44,439 nucleotides of DNA from Candidatus Aalborgicola bjergmarkensis (GCA_016708725.1 JADJFE010000023.1:1-44439); one strand, 5' to 3'. Counted from the stretch's first letter, positions 15,074 to 25,837 are shown. Numbers and translations: made by a program. Notes: a model not told the origin generated them from the letters alone.

Positions 15074-16191
15074 AAATCAAGGCTTTCAACGGGCTGAACA
15101 ACACAACCGACCCGCTACGCGCTGGGATTGGGTGGTTGGCCACTGCGGATAACGTCAACATCACCGACACCGGCGCCATCGTCAAGCGCGAGGGCTATGC
15201 CAGCGCCAAGTCCGGCAGCTTTACGGGTGTTTTCTCCACGGCAGACTACCAGCGGATGTACCTGGTGGATGGTGGCGTACTCAAGACGTATGACGGGGTC
15301 TCGCTGGCCGCAGGTTTTGGCACTGCGCCTATGTCGTGGACTGAGCTGAACGATCACGTGTTCTACAGCAACGGAATCGACGCTGGCATCATCCTGCCAG
15401 ATAACGCCGTGCTGGATTGGCGTTGGGACGTGCCAGCTACCCCCACTGTGTCCGCAGTCACGGGCACCCTGGCACCGGGCCTGTATCGGGTCGTCTGCAC
15501 CACCACGCTGCCTGATGGCCGCGAAACCGGGCCGAGTGATGCTGTGGAACTCGTTCTGGTTGATGGCCAGGCGCTGCAGGTTTCCTGCACCGGTAACGTC
15601 TACATCGCTCCGGCAAACAGCACTGTTTTTCAGTACGCTGGCCGAAATACGCTGGTCTGGAACCAGTCGCCCGATAGTCTAGGGAGAGAGCTTTTAACCG
15701 GCTGGTTCAATGACCCGCTACCGCTGGGCGTAGAGGTCATCCAGGCGTGGCGCGGGCGCATCTACGCAGCCATGTTCATGCCCACTGAGAATCAGTCTGT
15801 GGTGTGGTTCTCTGAGCCGTTCGGCCCGCACCTGTTCAACCTGGCATCCAGCTTCTTTATGGCGCCGGGGCATGTCCACATGCTCGCCCCCACCAAGGAT
15901 GCGCTGATCGTGGGCACTGGCACCCGCATCTATGCCTACAACGTCGAGTCAATCACCGAGCTGGCCCCCTACGGCACTGTCCCAGGCCAGCATTGGGACG
16001 CTGACGATGGCCGCATCATTTTCTGGACAACCCGTGGCGTTTGCGCGGCGTTGCCATTCGCCAATCTGACGGAGCAATCTGTCAGCGTTGCCCCCGGCGT
16101 CAAGGCAGGCGGCGCAATCGTTCGACAAGGCGGCCAAAAGCGCTACCTCGTCTCCATCCAGCAGGGCGGTTCCGCCTTCAATGATTTTTAA
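15070..16191 (+). CDS. Tail nozzle/stabilisation-like protein
   Basis: This 373-residue, beta-rich protein begins FNGLNNTTDPLRAG and continues with blade-like repeats (YLVDGGVLKTYDG, HVFYSNGIDAG, ALIVGTGTRIYAYN). These are the features of beta-propeller tail hub or nozzle proteins, such as P22 gp10-like stabilisation proteins, which close the tail tube after packaging. Loops with RTVW-like and WSEPFGPH motifs strengthen this. It follows the LamG gene by an ATGA overlap. Confidence 0.6.
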   Translation: MKIKAFNGLNNTTDPLRAGIGWLATADNVNITDTGAIVKREGYASAKSGSFTGVFSTADYQRMYLVDGGVLKTYDGVSLAAGFGTAPMSWTELNDHVFYSNGIDAGIILPDNAVLDWRWDVPATPTVSAVTGTLAPGLYRVVCTTTLPDGRETGPSDAVELVLVDGQALQVSCTGNVYIAPANSTVFQYAGRNTLVWNQSPDSLGRELLTGWFNDPLPLGVEVIQAWRGRIYAAMFMPTENQSVVWFSEPFGPHLFNLASSFFMAPGHVHMLAPTKDALIVGTGTRIYAYNVESITELAPYGTVPGQHWDADDGRIIFWTTRGVCAALPFANLTEQSVSVAPGVKAGGAIVRQGGQKRYLVSIQQGGSAFNDF

Positions 16192-16203
16192 GGGGTATTT
16201 GAA

Positions 16204-16968
16204 ATGACTGTAAGACTTAGCACGGGGCTGCGCAACAACATCGTAGGCCCGACTGGCATAGGCGCATCGTTCGCCAACGGGATCATAGAGATTCGCACCG
16301 GCTCGCAGCCTGCCACGGCGGATTCCGCTGCCACAGGCACTCTACTCGGGACGGTGACACTGGCATCTGGGGTATTCACACCTGAGACCGCTGCGACACA
16401 GACCATCACAATCTCAGGGACGACGGGATCAATCAACACCGTCAACGTTGGGACTACCGGGCCAGTCAACATCATCCCCCTGGGGCCGGTCAGCTACACG
16501 ACGAGTCCGACGGCCACAGCCGAGGCGTTGCGCGACGCCATCATCCGCAACGGCATCTACCGTGCTACGTCAAGTGGGGCCGTAGTTACGGTCATTGCTC
16601 CCCCTGGCACTGGAAGTGCGCATAACGGCCTGGCGCTGACGACGACCACAACCGACCTGACTGCCACCAGCGGCGGCAACATGACAGGTGGAGTAGACGC
16701 AGTCAACGGGTTGATGTTCACCGCGCCATCTAGCGGCTCCATCTCAAAGTCGGGTGTCTGGAGCTTCAACGGAGTAGCTACGGGTACTGCCGGGTGGTTC
16801 CGTATGAAAGCATCCGCTTTGGACGCGAATGGAGTCTCTACGACCTTGTGCCGGCTTGACGGTTCGGTGGCCACATCGGGCGGCGACATGAGCTTGGCGA
16901 ACCTAAGCATCACCTCTGGTACACCCACGACTATCGATGTGCTGTCTATCTCGATCCCGGCGCAGTAA
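16204..16968 (+). CDS. Structural protein with repeated beta segments (254 aa)
   Basis: The sequence opens MTVRLSTGLRNNIVGPTGIG, then IIEIRTGSQPATADSAATGTLL, a pattern shared by many phage structural hypotheticals. It continues through Thr/Gly-rich strands and a block like that in the fibre protein at 39322 (an insert with ALRDAIIRNGIY and HNGLALTTTTTDL). The fold is probably all-beta. A tail or fibre-base role is inferred from its place between nozzle and tail genes. Confidence 0.55.
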   Translation: MTVRLSTGLRNNIVGPTGIGASFANGIIEIRTGSQPATADSAATGTLLGTVTLASGVFTPETAATQTITISGTTGSINTVNVGTTGPVNIIPLGPVSYTTSPTATAEALRDAIIRNGIYRATSSGAVVTVIAPPGTGSAHNGLALTTTTTDLTATSGGNMTGGVDAVNGLMFTAPSSGSISKSGVWSFNGVATGTAGWFRMKASALDANGVSTTLCRLDGSVATSGGDMSLANLSITSGTPTTIDVLSISIPAQ

Positions 16969-16973
16969 AACAC

Positions 16974-19064
16974 ATGGGTGCCGAACACATCGTTAAATGC
17001 GATGACCCTAAGTTTATCCCGCTCGCTCGCAGGCGTGTCGCTGCGATGAGGGCGAGCGGGCTGCAGTTCGGAACTCAGCGGTTCGAGATGGACAACATGA
17101 TGGTAACTGCGCGAATCTCGGGGGCGCAGAGCTACGTATCCGTGTTGAAAGACTCTGGCTCCCACTACAGTTTCGGCATCGTAGACATGGGGCAATTTCT
17201 GTTCCGTTACGAGCAGCCGTGCATATTCTCCCCAGGGAAGCTATGGACTGAGGGTGGAGTGGACGTAAAGCCCAAGGCGTTCACAGCAGGGCTTTTATCT
17301 CGTGCCCCACCAGGAGACCCACCAATATACTACCCCGTAGACGACTCCACCATACTGCCGATAGACGAAGCTCTTGTCGAAAAGAAGTGGGGCGCGAAAT
17401 ACTGCCCACCGTCTATATTCACCGGGAAGTGTCGGCTCTACATCCAGTCTCTGATGGGGTCATCGCTTTTCTATAAGCGCAGCTTAGACCCGAATGCCCA
17501 CCCGTCTGGAGATGATTTCTCTACATCGCCGAGGCTGGCATTGCCTGGGTACGACAGCCCCCTTAAAGTGGTCGTGGATACGAGCACAGGCGTTATTTGG
17601 GATAACGAGTCCAAGAAGCACTGGCTCTTTATCATCGCTCCCGTTGGGGTGCTTGCATACGAGTTGGTATCGGACGCGACCAGCACGATCAGACAAAAAT
17701 TCAAAGACTCAGATGGGACGGATGAAAAGCTGGAGTCGCTAATTCTGTCCACGAGCTACCCAAAGCTGAGCACTATGCAGACGCTCAATGACGCCACTAC
17801 GATACCGATGAGCGGCGCTGGGCATGGTTGGCACTGGGCATGGTCTACACCGGTTGCTGACATGGTCGTTACGACCAGGTACGACCAAGGCGGTACGTAT
17901 GACGGGAACGTAGCAACCCACTACCGCATGACGTTCACGCCAGAATACACGCGGGATCCGGTGACAGACGAGGTGACGGCAACAGCATGGAGCTGTGAGA
18001 TGGTCATTGTCTCTGGCCCTACCCAGTGGTCGGCCAATAGATTTGCCTGGGGGATTTTTGTACCCATACATGGAACGGGGATTGTGGAACACCTGCTGCC
18101 CAGATACTCGCACGTGTACCCCACTCCGCCGGTTCCGTTTTACGCCTTCTACAAAAGGGACGAACTGTGCCTGTGTACCTTCGAGTGCGAGGTGACCGAA
18201 TCTGAGACGGTCTATAGCGACAGCAACACAGAGGGGTATAACACTGGTTGGGTACTGGGGGCAGGGTACGGGGAGTATTCCTTCAAATACACTGGCGCTG
18301 GACAACGAGGAAGGTTCGTCGTCAGTGGTAGTGGCATGGGCAGCACACCGTTTAACAAAAACGGTTTCGATCAGGAATACAAGAGCAGTTCATTCTGTAC
18401 CGGCACCTATAGGGCGTACTACCAAACCGTGCCGTATCAACAGAACTACGGTATTACCGCAGGAGGACTCCCTATCGGGCAAGTGGGGGAGAATGTGTGG
18501 AACTCTTACCAGTGGGGTTATCCGGGCAGCCAAGTAACAGTCTACGTAAACCCGTATGAGGCCGTAGGGACTTTCCACAATATCAAACTCCAGACTACCG
18601 ATGCTCACTGGTGCCAGAATTTCGCAATCATCCCGTCGTATGACGCTCAAGCCATATACCTATACAGCGCGAGCAATACAACCCACGTGACACTCGTTGA
18701 CGCCGAATGGACATCAAGAAGCGGGGTTGCTCAGGGTATTGCGGGCACAGGCTTACCTGAAGCGGTCAGGTGGAATAGGCCGGGCGATGGGGCACCTTCC
18801 GCTATACCAGCGGTGGAGACGGTTTATAGCGAACCCGAGCAGTGCACGCTATACACGGCGGTCGGCTCTTCCCCCGCAACCATCGACTCATACACCTTAC
18901 TCATGATGACAGAGATAGGCATGGAAGTAACCAATCCCATGTCTACAACGACAGGCGTCAATACCTCGAACCCGTCAATCATCGCTCCAGGGCTGATAAC
19001 TCCGGTAAATCCCTGGGGGTATAAGGCAAACATCAGGCTGCCAATCATAGTGGGGTGGGCATGA
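16974..19064 (+). CDS. Large hypothetical tail protein (696 aa)
   Basis: This 696-residue protein has no motif I can name. It contains many Tyr, Trp and Gly residues in short strands (YSFKYTGAGQRGRFVV, WGYPGSQVTVYV), suggesting a beta-rich surface or tail component. It begins five bases after the previous stop without a clear ribosome binding site, so it is probably coupled to the gene before. Codon use resembles its neighbours, so there is no sign of recent transfer. Confidence 0.55.
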   Translation: MGAEHIVKCDDPKFIPLARRRVAAMRASGLQFGTQRFEMDNMMVTARISGAQSYVSVLKDSGSHYSFGIVDMGQFLFRYEQPCIFSPGKLWTEGGVDVKPKAFTAGLLSRAPPGDPPIYYPVDDSTILPIDEALVEKKWGAKYCPPSIFTGKCRLYIQSLMGSSLFYKRSLDPNAHPSGDDFSTSPRLALPGYDSPLKVVVDTSTGVIWDNESKKHWLFIIAPVGVLAYELVSDATSTIRQKFKDSDGTDEKLESLILSTSYPKLSTMQTLNDATTIPMSGAGHGWHWAWSTPVADMVVTTRYDQGGTYDGNVATHYRMTFTPEYTRDPVTDEVTATAWSCEMVIVSGPTQWSANRFAWGIFVPIHGTGIVEHLLPRYSHVYPTPPVPFYAFYKRDELCLCTFECEVTESETVYSDSNTEGYNTGWVLGAGYGEYSFKYTGAGQRGRFVVSGSGMGSTPFNKNGFDQEYKSSSFCTGTYRAYYQTVPYQQNYGITAGGLPIGQVGENVWNSYQWGYPGSQVTVYVNPYEAVGTFHNIKLQTTDAHWCQNFAIIPSYDAQAIYLYSASNTTHVTLVDAEWTSRSGVAQGIAGTGLPEAVRWNRPGDGAPSAIPAVETVYSEPEQCTLYTAVGSSPATIDSYTLLMMTEIGMEVTNPMSTTTGVNTSNPSIIAPGLITPVNPWGYKANIRLPIIVGWA

Positions 19065-20167
19065 GCGGATCAATATATGTAGGGATTCCAGTCCCATCGG
19101 TCACCATCACCACCCACAGCGCATCCGGGGTACTGCCATTCCCCCTGGTTGAGGCGTATGGCGGCGGCTATAGCCAGATAGACCTGCCGGGAATAACCGT
19201 CACTGCTGAAGCCAGCGGCTCAAATGGCGAACAGTATGCAGTCATCACCCTGCCGAGTCTGGAGGTGTCTGCATACGGCGGGGCATATGGCGCCATAGCC
19301 ATTCCGGCGGTATCAGTCACTGCTGAAGGCACAGTCACTATCCTTGGGCGAGCCGTCATCCCCCTGCCCTCTATCAGTGTATCCAGCGCTGCCACTGCGG
19401 CTGAGTCGGCTCAGGCGGTTCTGGAGCTGCCCGCAATCGAAGTGTCTGCCTACGGCGGCGCGGTGTGCAGCGTGGTCATCAGCGGGATTGACGTTCAAGC
19501 CACGGGAACCGTAGGCGCGGTCGGGTCTGGGCAGCTTGTGCTTCCCAGAATACAACTGAGTGCCGTGGCGACCGTGCAGCGGTACGGCTCCGCCGTCATC
19601 TCTATTCCGCTACCCATCGTAAACAGTGGTTCCCGCGCGGTTATCAACCTGCCAGGGATACTGTTTACTGCCATCGGCACAGCTACGGTCACGGTCACCT
19701 ACGAAGCCTACGCACTGAACCTCAAGCACACCAACAAGGCAAACGACGAAATGACCCGGTACACGAACTTCCCATTCGACCGGATCGTGCGCTACAAGAA
19801 CAGCTACTACGGCATGAACGCCACGGGACTGTATCTGCTGGGGGGCACCACGGACGACGGCGACCCGATCCCGTGGGAAGTAAAGACCCACGTCACGGAT
19901 TTTGACAGTCCGAAGCTCAAGACCGTGCAGAACGCCTATTTCGGCGGACGTCTTGGGCCTGATGCCACCGTGACCCTATCTGTAGGCGAGACGGCTGATA
20001 ACAGCTACAGCTACACCACACCACGCGGACAGACCGCACAGAACTACAGGCAGGTGTTCGGCAAGGGTGCGAAGGCACGGTACTTCTCGCTGGGCGTGTC
20101 AGGTGAGGATGCCTTCGAGCTGGACTCCCTGGAGTTGACAGTAACAGAACTGACGAGGAGAATTTGA
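19061..20167 (+). CDS. Tail protein with LPxIxVSAYGGA repeats
   Basis: The start is ATG 19061, overlapping the previous TGA; the in-frame GTG at 19055 is less likely. Of 368 residues, about 1-205 form degenerate repeats of 35-40 residues, each built on the pattern LP-I-V-(S/T)A-GG (ITLPSLEVSAYGGAYG, LELPAIEVSAYGGAV). The C-terminal 160 residues form a separate globular domain (MTRYTNFPFDRIVRYKNSYY, LYLLGGTTDDGDPIPWEVK). Such C-terminal domains are common in podophage tail proteins. The repeats probably extend a tail part outwards. Confidence 0.6.
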   Translation: MSGSIYVGIPVPSVTITTHSASGVLPFPLVEAYGGGYSQIDLPGITVTAEASGSNGEQYAVITLPSLEVSAYGGAYGAIAIPAVSVTAEGTVTILGRAVIPLPSISVSSAATAAESAQAVLELPAIEVSAYGGAVCSVVISGIDVQATGTVGAVGSGQLVLPRIQLSAVATVQRYGSAVISIPLPIVNSGSRAVINLPGILFTAIGTATVTVTYEAYALNLKHTNKANDEMTRYTNFPFDRIVRYKNSYYGMNATGLYLLGGTTDDGDPIPWEVKTHVTDFDSPKLKTVQNAYFGGRLGPDATVTLSVGETADNSYSYTTPRGQTAQNYRQVFGKGAKARYFSLGVSGEDAFELDSLELTVTELTRRI

Positions 20168-20168
20168 A

Positions 20169-22055
20169 ATGTCCAGTGCAGAGCAGATACTTGATGATGC
20201 GAGGAATTACGCAGAGGAACTTCTTACGGGGGCGTCGAGTGCGGTTTCAGGTACTCTGAGCAGTCTTGGCTCCATAGACCTAAACCCAGGGCAAGTATTC
20301 AGTTTCAGCGTAAGCATACCACCTACGCCAGGATTCCGGTTTGTAGGCGGCTACTCCGTATCGTACACCCCACCCCCAGAGCCTCCCGGGCTGGTTCCTG
20401 AGTTCGACGACATCCCGAACATCGACATCAGTGGAGCTCCATCTGGAACGGTCGATAAGCCAGAGCTGGGTGTTGTGACCAAGCCATCGGCACTACCGGG
20501 GTTCACCAAGCAGGCTCCGCAGATCGAGATAGCGACGACCATCCCATCTGCGCCAGATTACATCAGGCCAGACCATCCGGTGCTGGGGAATTATGTTGTG
20601 CCCTCACCGGTTGAGCTGACGCTACCGGAGTTTACAGCGACCAGCATATCCGCCCCGCCGCAGATGAGCGAGGATGCCAGCACGATCATCGGACGTGAGT
20701 TCCACAGCGCTGCACCGGAGTTCGTGGCAGCACTCGATGGATACTTGGACACCATCCTCCTCAAGTACAACCCTCGTTACAGCGAACAGATGCAGGCGGT
20801 TGAAGCCCAGTTGGCCAGGTATCTGCAGGGCGGGACTGGGCTGAACCCCGTGGTGGAGGACGCCATCTACTCCCGTGCGCAGGGTAAGCACGACGCCGAA
20901 GCCCGCCGCGCCATCGGTTCGGCCTATGCGGACGCTGCAAATCGTGGGTTTACCTTACCCACCGGCAGCCTGATGAGCGCCATCCAGGGCGCACGACAGG
21001 CAGCAGCAGACAACAACGCAAAGGCCGCAAACGAGATAGCTATTGCTCAGGCCGAGATGGAGCAGAAAAATCTTCAGTTCGCAGTCACCACATCCGCCGG
21101 ACTGCGCACGGCAGTAATGTCCACCATGATCCAGTATGCGCAGATACTGGCGACACTCAACGGTCAGGCGCTGGAGTATGCGAAGTCGGTGTTGAGCGGA
21201 GTCATCGAAGCATACAACCTGAACGTCAAGAAAGCCGAGCTTGAGCTGGAGGTGTTGAAGTCGCACGTCCTGGTGTACGAAACCCGCATGAAGGGCGCAT
21301 CGCTCAGGATGGAGATGTACCGCAGCGAGATAGCCGCGCTGGAGGCCATGGTGAACGTGGATCGTGCCAAGGTCGATATGTTCCGCAGCCAGGTGGATGC
21401 TGCATCTGCAGAGATGGCTGTCTACAAGACCCAGATTGACGCCATCGTCAGCGTCGCTACGCTGAAGAAAATCCAGATGGAATTGTTCAGCACCGAGGTT
21501 CAGGCTTACGGGATACAAGTGCAGGCCAAAGAAGCCGAATGGCGCGGGTACACGGCTGCGATACAGGGCGAGGAATCAAAGATCAAGCTGTACCAGTCGC
21601 AGCTCGACGCCTTGAAAATTCAGCACGGCATCTACCAGTCGAAGATTGAGGCGCAGGCGAGCATTGCAAAAATCCACGTCGAACGCAACAACGCAAAGGC
21701 AACTGAGGCGAAGGCCATCGCAGATGCCTATCAGGCACGCCTGCAGGTGGCACAGGCCGGGCTGAACGCCGATTTGAGCAAGGCCAAGCTGCACCTCGAT
21801 TTGACCCAGGTCGAAACGAAGGCAAAGTTTGATTACGCATCGCTGGAGTTGCAGTCTGCTATGTCGAGGTTCCAACAGAATGCAGAACACGCCAAATTAG
21901 TCCAATCGAATTACGGAGAGTCACTCCGCGCGAAGGTGGCCTACCTTGGAACGATAGCCCAGGTAAGTTCTATCACCAGTAGCGCCTACTCCGGCATGGC
22001 GCAGTCGGCATTGAGCGGAATCAACGTGCTGGCAGCACAGACAGAAACAATTTAA
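20169..22055 (+). CDS. Long coiled-coil structural protein (628 aa)
   Basis: The N-terminal 190 residues are Pro-rich and irregular (FSFSVSIPPTPGF, SYTPPPEPPGLVPEFDD). From about 190 to the end the protein is helical with long coiled coils (KAELELEVLKSHVLVYETRM, QVDAASAEMAVYKTQIDAI). It begins just after the previous stop. Length and helix content fit tail-needle or ejection-type proteins that lie along the tail axis. I do not recognise a named family. Confidence 0.6.
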   Translation: MSSAEQILDDARNYAEELLTGASSAVSGTLSSLGSIDLNPGQVFSFSVSIPPTPGFRFVGGYSVSYTPPPEPPGLVPEFDDIPNIDISGAPSGTVDKPELGVVTKPSALPGFTKQAPQIEIATTIPSAPDYIRPDHPVLGNYVVPSPVELTLPEFTATSISAPPQMSEDASTIIGREFHSAAPEFVAALDGYLDTILLKYNPRYSEQMQAVEAQLARYLQGGTGLNPVVEDAIYSRAQGKHDAEARRAIGSAYADAANRGFTLPTGSLMSAIQGARQAAADNNAKAANEIAIAQAEMEQKNLQFAVTTSAGLRTAVMSTMIQYAQILATLNGQALEYAKSVLSGVIEAYNLNVKKAELELEVLKSHVLVYETRMKGASLRMEMYRSEIAALEAMVNVDRAKVDMFRSQVDAASAEMAVYKTQIDAIVSVATLKKIQMELFSTEVQAYGIQVQAKEAEWRGYTAAIQGEESKIKLYQSQLDALKIQHGIYQSKIEAQASIAKIHVERNNAKATEAKAIADAYQARLQVAQAGLNADLSKAKLHLDLTQVETKAKFDYASLELQSAMSRFQQNAEHAKLVQSNYGESLRAKVAYLGTIAQVSSITSSAYSGMAQSALSGINVLAAQTETI

Positions 22056-22064
22056 GGGGGAAGT

Positions 22065-25000
22065 ATGAAAAAGAACTGCAAACCGGGTAAGTTTGGGCTG
22101 CGCATGGCTATGGGTGGTATGGTGCCGGACATAACCAAAAACAAACCGTATATGGCGCCTACTGCACCTACCCCCATCGGTGTTGGCGGATTTGGGCAGC
22201 AGCATGGCACCAGGCCAAGTGGCTGGCGGCGGCACTGACAAGATGCTCCGTCCGGCTGTTACCCCGGCTTTCCCTACCGCTGCGCCCAAGCCGACGCAGC
22301 CCGCTGTTGGTAGGCAGATGGGCGAGGGGCCGAGCGCGCTGGAGCAGCGGCTGAATGACAGGATGACAGCTGGGACGTTGACCGTGCGCGGGGCAGATAT
22401 GCTCAAGGGCATCGAAGAGGCGCGCAGAACTGACCTGACAAACAGGTATGGGTTCGACACGCGGTCGGCGGACAACCGCTACAGCACCGATGCACAGACG
22501 CAAAGCAACATCCTGAACAATCAGACGCAATTGCACGGTATCAATACTCAGGCTGCATCCAACCAGTACAGCACCGACGCTCAGACACAAAACAACATCC
22601 TGAACAACCAGACGCAATTGCATGGCATCAATACTCAGGCTGCATCCAACCAGTACAACACCGACGCTCAGACACAAAACAACATCCTGAACAACCAAAC
22701 ACAGATGTTTGGGCACCGAACAAACGCGGCAGCAGACAAGTACAGGACTGACTCCCAGGCGGACACGAGCCGGTACAGCACCGATGTGGGTGCCCAGACG
22801 CAGTTGCAGCAGTCGCAGAACCAGATGCTCTCGAACATGTACATCACCGACGCGAACAACTATGCGGCAAGCATAGGCAACCGCAGCCGCCCATACGGGT
22901 TGCGCAATGGCGGTGAGATCCATGCAGCGAACGGATTTGCGCAGTACACGCCACGTGGTTTCGGTGCAGACCGGATACAGAACTACAACATGGACTTGGG
23001 TCTGTCTAACTTCGGCCTGGCACAACAGCTTCAGAACTACAACATGGACTTCAGAACTACAACATGGACTTGGGTCTGTCTAACTTCGGCCTGGCACAAC
23101 AGCTTCAGGACTACAACATTGGCATGGGCCGGGATGAGTTCGGGCTGAGGAGTCAGAATCAGAAGAACCAGTATGGGCTTGCGAAGGCTGGCGACGCACG
23201 AGCACAACAGCTCCAAGACTACAACATGGGCATGGGCCGAGACGAGTTTGGGTTGAGAAGTCAGAATCAGCAGAATCAGTACGGTCTGGCGAAGGCTGGC
23301 GATGCGCGAGCACAGCAGCTACAGGACTACAACATCGGCATGGGCCGGGATGAGTTCGGGCTGAGGAGTCAGATTGCGAAGGACAGCATGGCTCGGGGCC
23401 GCGACGATTTCGGATTGCGAAAACAAAACCAAGTGGAGCAACTGAAACTAGCTCAATCCAGCGACGCACGAGCACAGCAGTTACAGGACTACAACATCGG
23501 CATGGGCCGAGATGAGTTCGGGCTGAGGAGTCAGAACCAAGCGGAACAACTGAAACTGGCTCAGGCAGGCGATGTGCGAACACAGCAGCTTCACGAAGCC
23601 AACCTGGGCTACACCAGGGAGGATCGGCAGACGGCGAAGGAACTGATGGCCTTGCGGTTACGTCAAGAGCAGGCCGACCGCTCCATGCAGCATCAACGTG
23701 ATTTCGATGCCGCAGAGCTGCTGAAGCGCAACGAGGGCAGGCTTGTGCAAGACCGGGCAGACATGTCGCAACGTCAGCACATGGCCGACTACAACATGCG
23801 CGACAGCCAGAAGTTCATGCGCGATCAGATCGGGCTGATGAATGAGCGGATCGACGCGCGTAAGCCTGTGGCGTTCCGCAGCAACGGTGCGCCGCGCTAC
23901 GGATTCGGGCTACGCAATGGCGGGGAGATTCGGGCTGCGACAGGGTACGAGTACCTCGTACCGGATAACCCGGAGCGCACTCCCGGCTGGGTGCAGGAGT
24001 TCAATGCGAAGAACCGTGGAACATACGTCGGCAGGGACAAGGCAAAGGCCAACGAGTACGCCGTAGCGAAGCGCAATGCAGAGACGACCGATCGGATGGC
24101 GAACGGTGGCGCCTACCCAGGTGCCATCAGCCTGGAAGCGCAACGCAACCCGTACAAACGGGTCACAGACCTGGAGAATATGTACGACGATGCCGGGTAC
24201 AACACACCGGGGTGCATGATCCGTCGAAGAAGGGTTGGGGAGCGCAGTGGATGGCTTCGTCAAAGTACAGGATGCGCAACGGCGGCGACATGCTCCAGAC
24301 CGGCAAAGGCGGCGCAGTCCCAGGCACCGGCAAGGGCGACAAGATTCCAGCGAAGTACGAGCCGGGCGAGTTCGTGGTGAGCAACGACATGCTGGCCGCT
24401 GAACCAGAGTTGAGGGATCACCTGCGCGCCCTGCGGGAGCAGGTGCTGGCTGCTAAGGGTATGACACCAGAGGAAGCGGATGCGAAGGCGATCAAGGTTG
24501 AAGGTGGCGGGAAAGAGCAGAAGGCTGGTAAGAAGGGGTTTGGGATTCGGGCTGAAGGTAGTTTCGACGGATTCTTTGGCCCTGATTTTTTTGGAAACAA
24601 AGAGCTAGACAAGCGTCTTGCAGAAGGCATTGCGGCACAACAGGCGGCAGAAGATGCCGAGAGAAATAGGGTGCTCGTGGACGCAAGAGGCAACCCACGG
24701 GTCGGCTTGGATAAATGGCTTGATGTGACGAACGGGTACACAGACGTTACGAAAAAGGCGGACAGTTCTACACCAGATGTAAGCGATGGTGGCGCACGTG
24801 ACAAACAACGCCCTGTAGAAAAAGCCGTACAGGCTGCAACACCTGATAACGGCTCCCAAGATTTTCGCGGCCCGGTTATGGATGATTCTCAGATTACGCG
24901 ACCACCCGCCAAAGACGCACCAGCCGTGCTGCAAGGCGCAACCGGCAAGGACGTGGGTTTTGGAGTCACACGCTTCAACGTGCCCGGCCAGTCTCCGCTG

Positions 25001-25837
25001 TTCACCAACATGACGGACGAGGCGGGCATGCGCAGCAATGATGCGTTAATCAGCCGCAAGCCGCAAAGCGATCAAGACCGCATCGCAGGCGACAACCTTT
25101 CCAACCGATTTGCACAACGCGCGGATGCTGAAGCACGCATGGCGCAACGAGAGGCAGAGTTGCAGGCAGAATACGAGCGTGGACAGGTTGACAATCGGGC
25201 GATTGCCAGCAGCGAGCGTCAGCGGGAATTGTTGAACGAGCAGCGCAACCTGGAACGCAAGATACCGAACAAGGAAGAAGCCGCAGGAGTGAACGCGCGG
25301 ATTGCGGCATTGGAAAAGGCAAGGCTGGGCGAAGGCGAGAACTTCGGCGCGAGAGAAAACGCTCTTGTGCTGGATCAGGCACGCAACGACGCTACCATTG
25401 GTGTTCATGCCGGGGATAACGCATCAATAGAACGAGTTGCGGATAAAGAACTGGCGGCGAAGGCTCCTGGCTATGCGCTGGATAATGAACTGTCACGGCA
25501 GAAGATTGCAGCGGCACAAGAACTGAAAGACTTGCGGGATGAGTATGGAAAAACAAACGACCCAGCAAAAAAAGCCGCTATTGCCGAGCGCGTGCGTTGG
25601 CTAACTGGCGGAAAGGCAGAAGGGGGCGATCATTTTGACGCTAAAGTCCTCACAGACAAAAACTTGAATGAGTCTCTTGTGACTTGGGACAAGCGCAACG
25701 GCAGGATTGGGCCTGCTGGTGGGGGGCAAGGAAACAGGCAGGCAACAAAAGAGCAGGTGATAGCTGCGGCAAATGCCAAAGGGATAACAGACCCGGCAGC
25801 ACTACAACAACTGTTCAAGCATTACGGCGTGGAATAA
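22065..25837 (+). CDS. Virion-internal repeat protein, broken by three frame disruptions
   Basis: GGGGGAAGT precedes ATG 22065. Four open segments in changing frames join logically into a protein of about 1,250 residues. Breaks are at GGG 22194-22196 (one G too many; removal gives GVGGFGSSMAPGQ), the 20-bp duplication 23031-23070 (removal restores QNYNMDLGL), and the G run at 24209-24212 (one G missing; insertion gives NTPGVHDPSKKGWG). Domains are a short N-terminus, Gln/Asn-rich 29-residue repeats (22510-22710), 36-residue repeats with QDYNIGMGRDEFGLRSQ (23100-23570), a PGTGKGDKIPAKYEPGEFVV block, and a coiled-coil C-terminus. The PGTGKGDKIPA block is common in phage internal proteins. Likely an ejection or core protein. 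Confidence 0.6.
22510..22710 (+). repeat. 87-bp tandem repeats (29 aa unit)
   Basis: Units starting at 22510, 22597 and 22684 are near-identical at the DNA level. Each encodes ILNNQTQLHGINTQAASNQY plus nine residues; the third diverges after QTQ. They form a Gln/Asn-rich segment of the protein at 22065-25837. Confidence 0.8.
23031..23070 (+). repeat. Exact 20-bp tandem duplication causing a frameshift
   Basis: The 20 bases TCAGAACTACAACATGGACT occur twice in direct succession (23031-23050 and 23051-23070). Twenty is not a multiple of three, and deleting one copy restores exactly the frame that continues to 24380. It lies inside a longer repeated segment (22981-23034 resembles 23055-23108). 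Confidence 0.9.
23100..23570 (+). repeat. 108-bp protein-coding repeats (36 aa unit)
   Basis: Copies begin at 23100, 23208, 23316 and 23478, the last after a variant unit. Each encodes QLQDYNIGMGRDEFGLRSQ followed by a NQxNQYGLAKAGDARAQ-like or EQLKLAQ spacer. The close DNA identity makes this region prone to recombination and assembly error. Confidence 0.8.

Noticed and set aside
20169..22055. Tape-measure protein of a long-tailed phage
   Set aside because: No tail tube, sheath or chaperone genes lie around it; it is short, and the neighbouring genes are podovirus-like.
22510..23570. CRISPR array or diversity-generating retroelement
   Set aside because: The repeats are in-frame protein repeats with no unique spacers, and no reverse transcriptase or Cas gene is present.
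23031..24220. Programmed ribosomal frameshifting as the cause of the frame changes
   Set aside because: The breaks vary in direction and type (duplication, missing G, extra G) and show no shared slippery site plus downstream structure.
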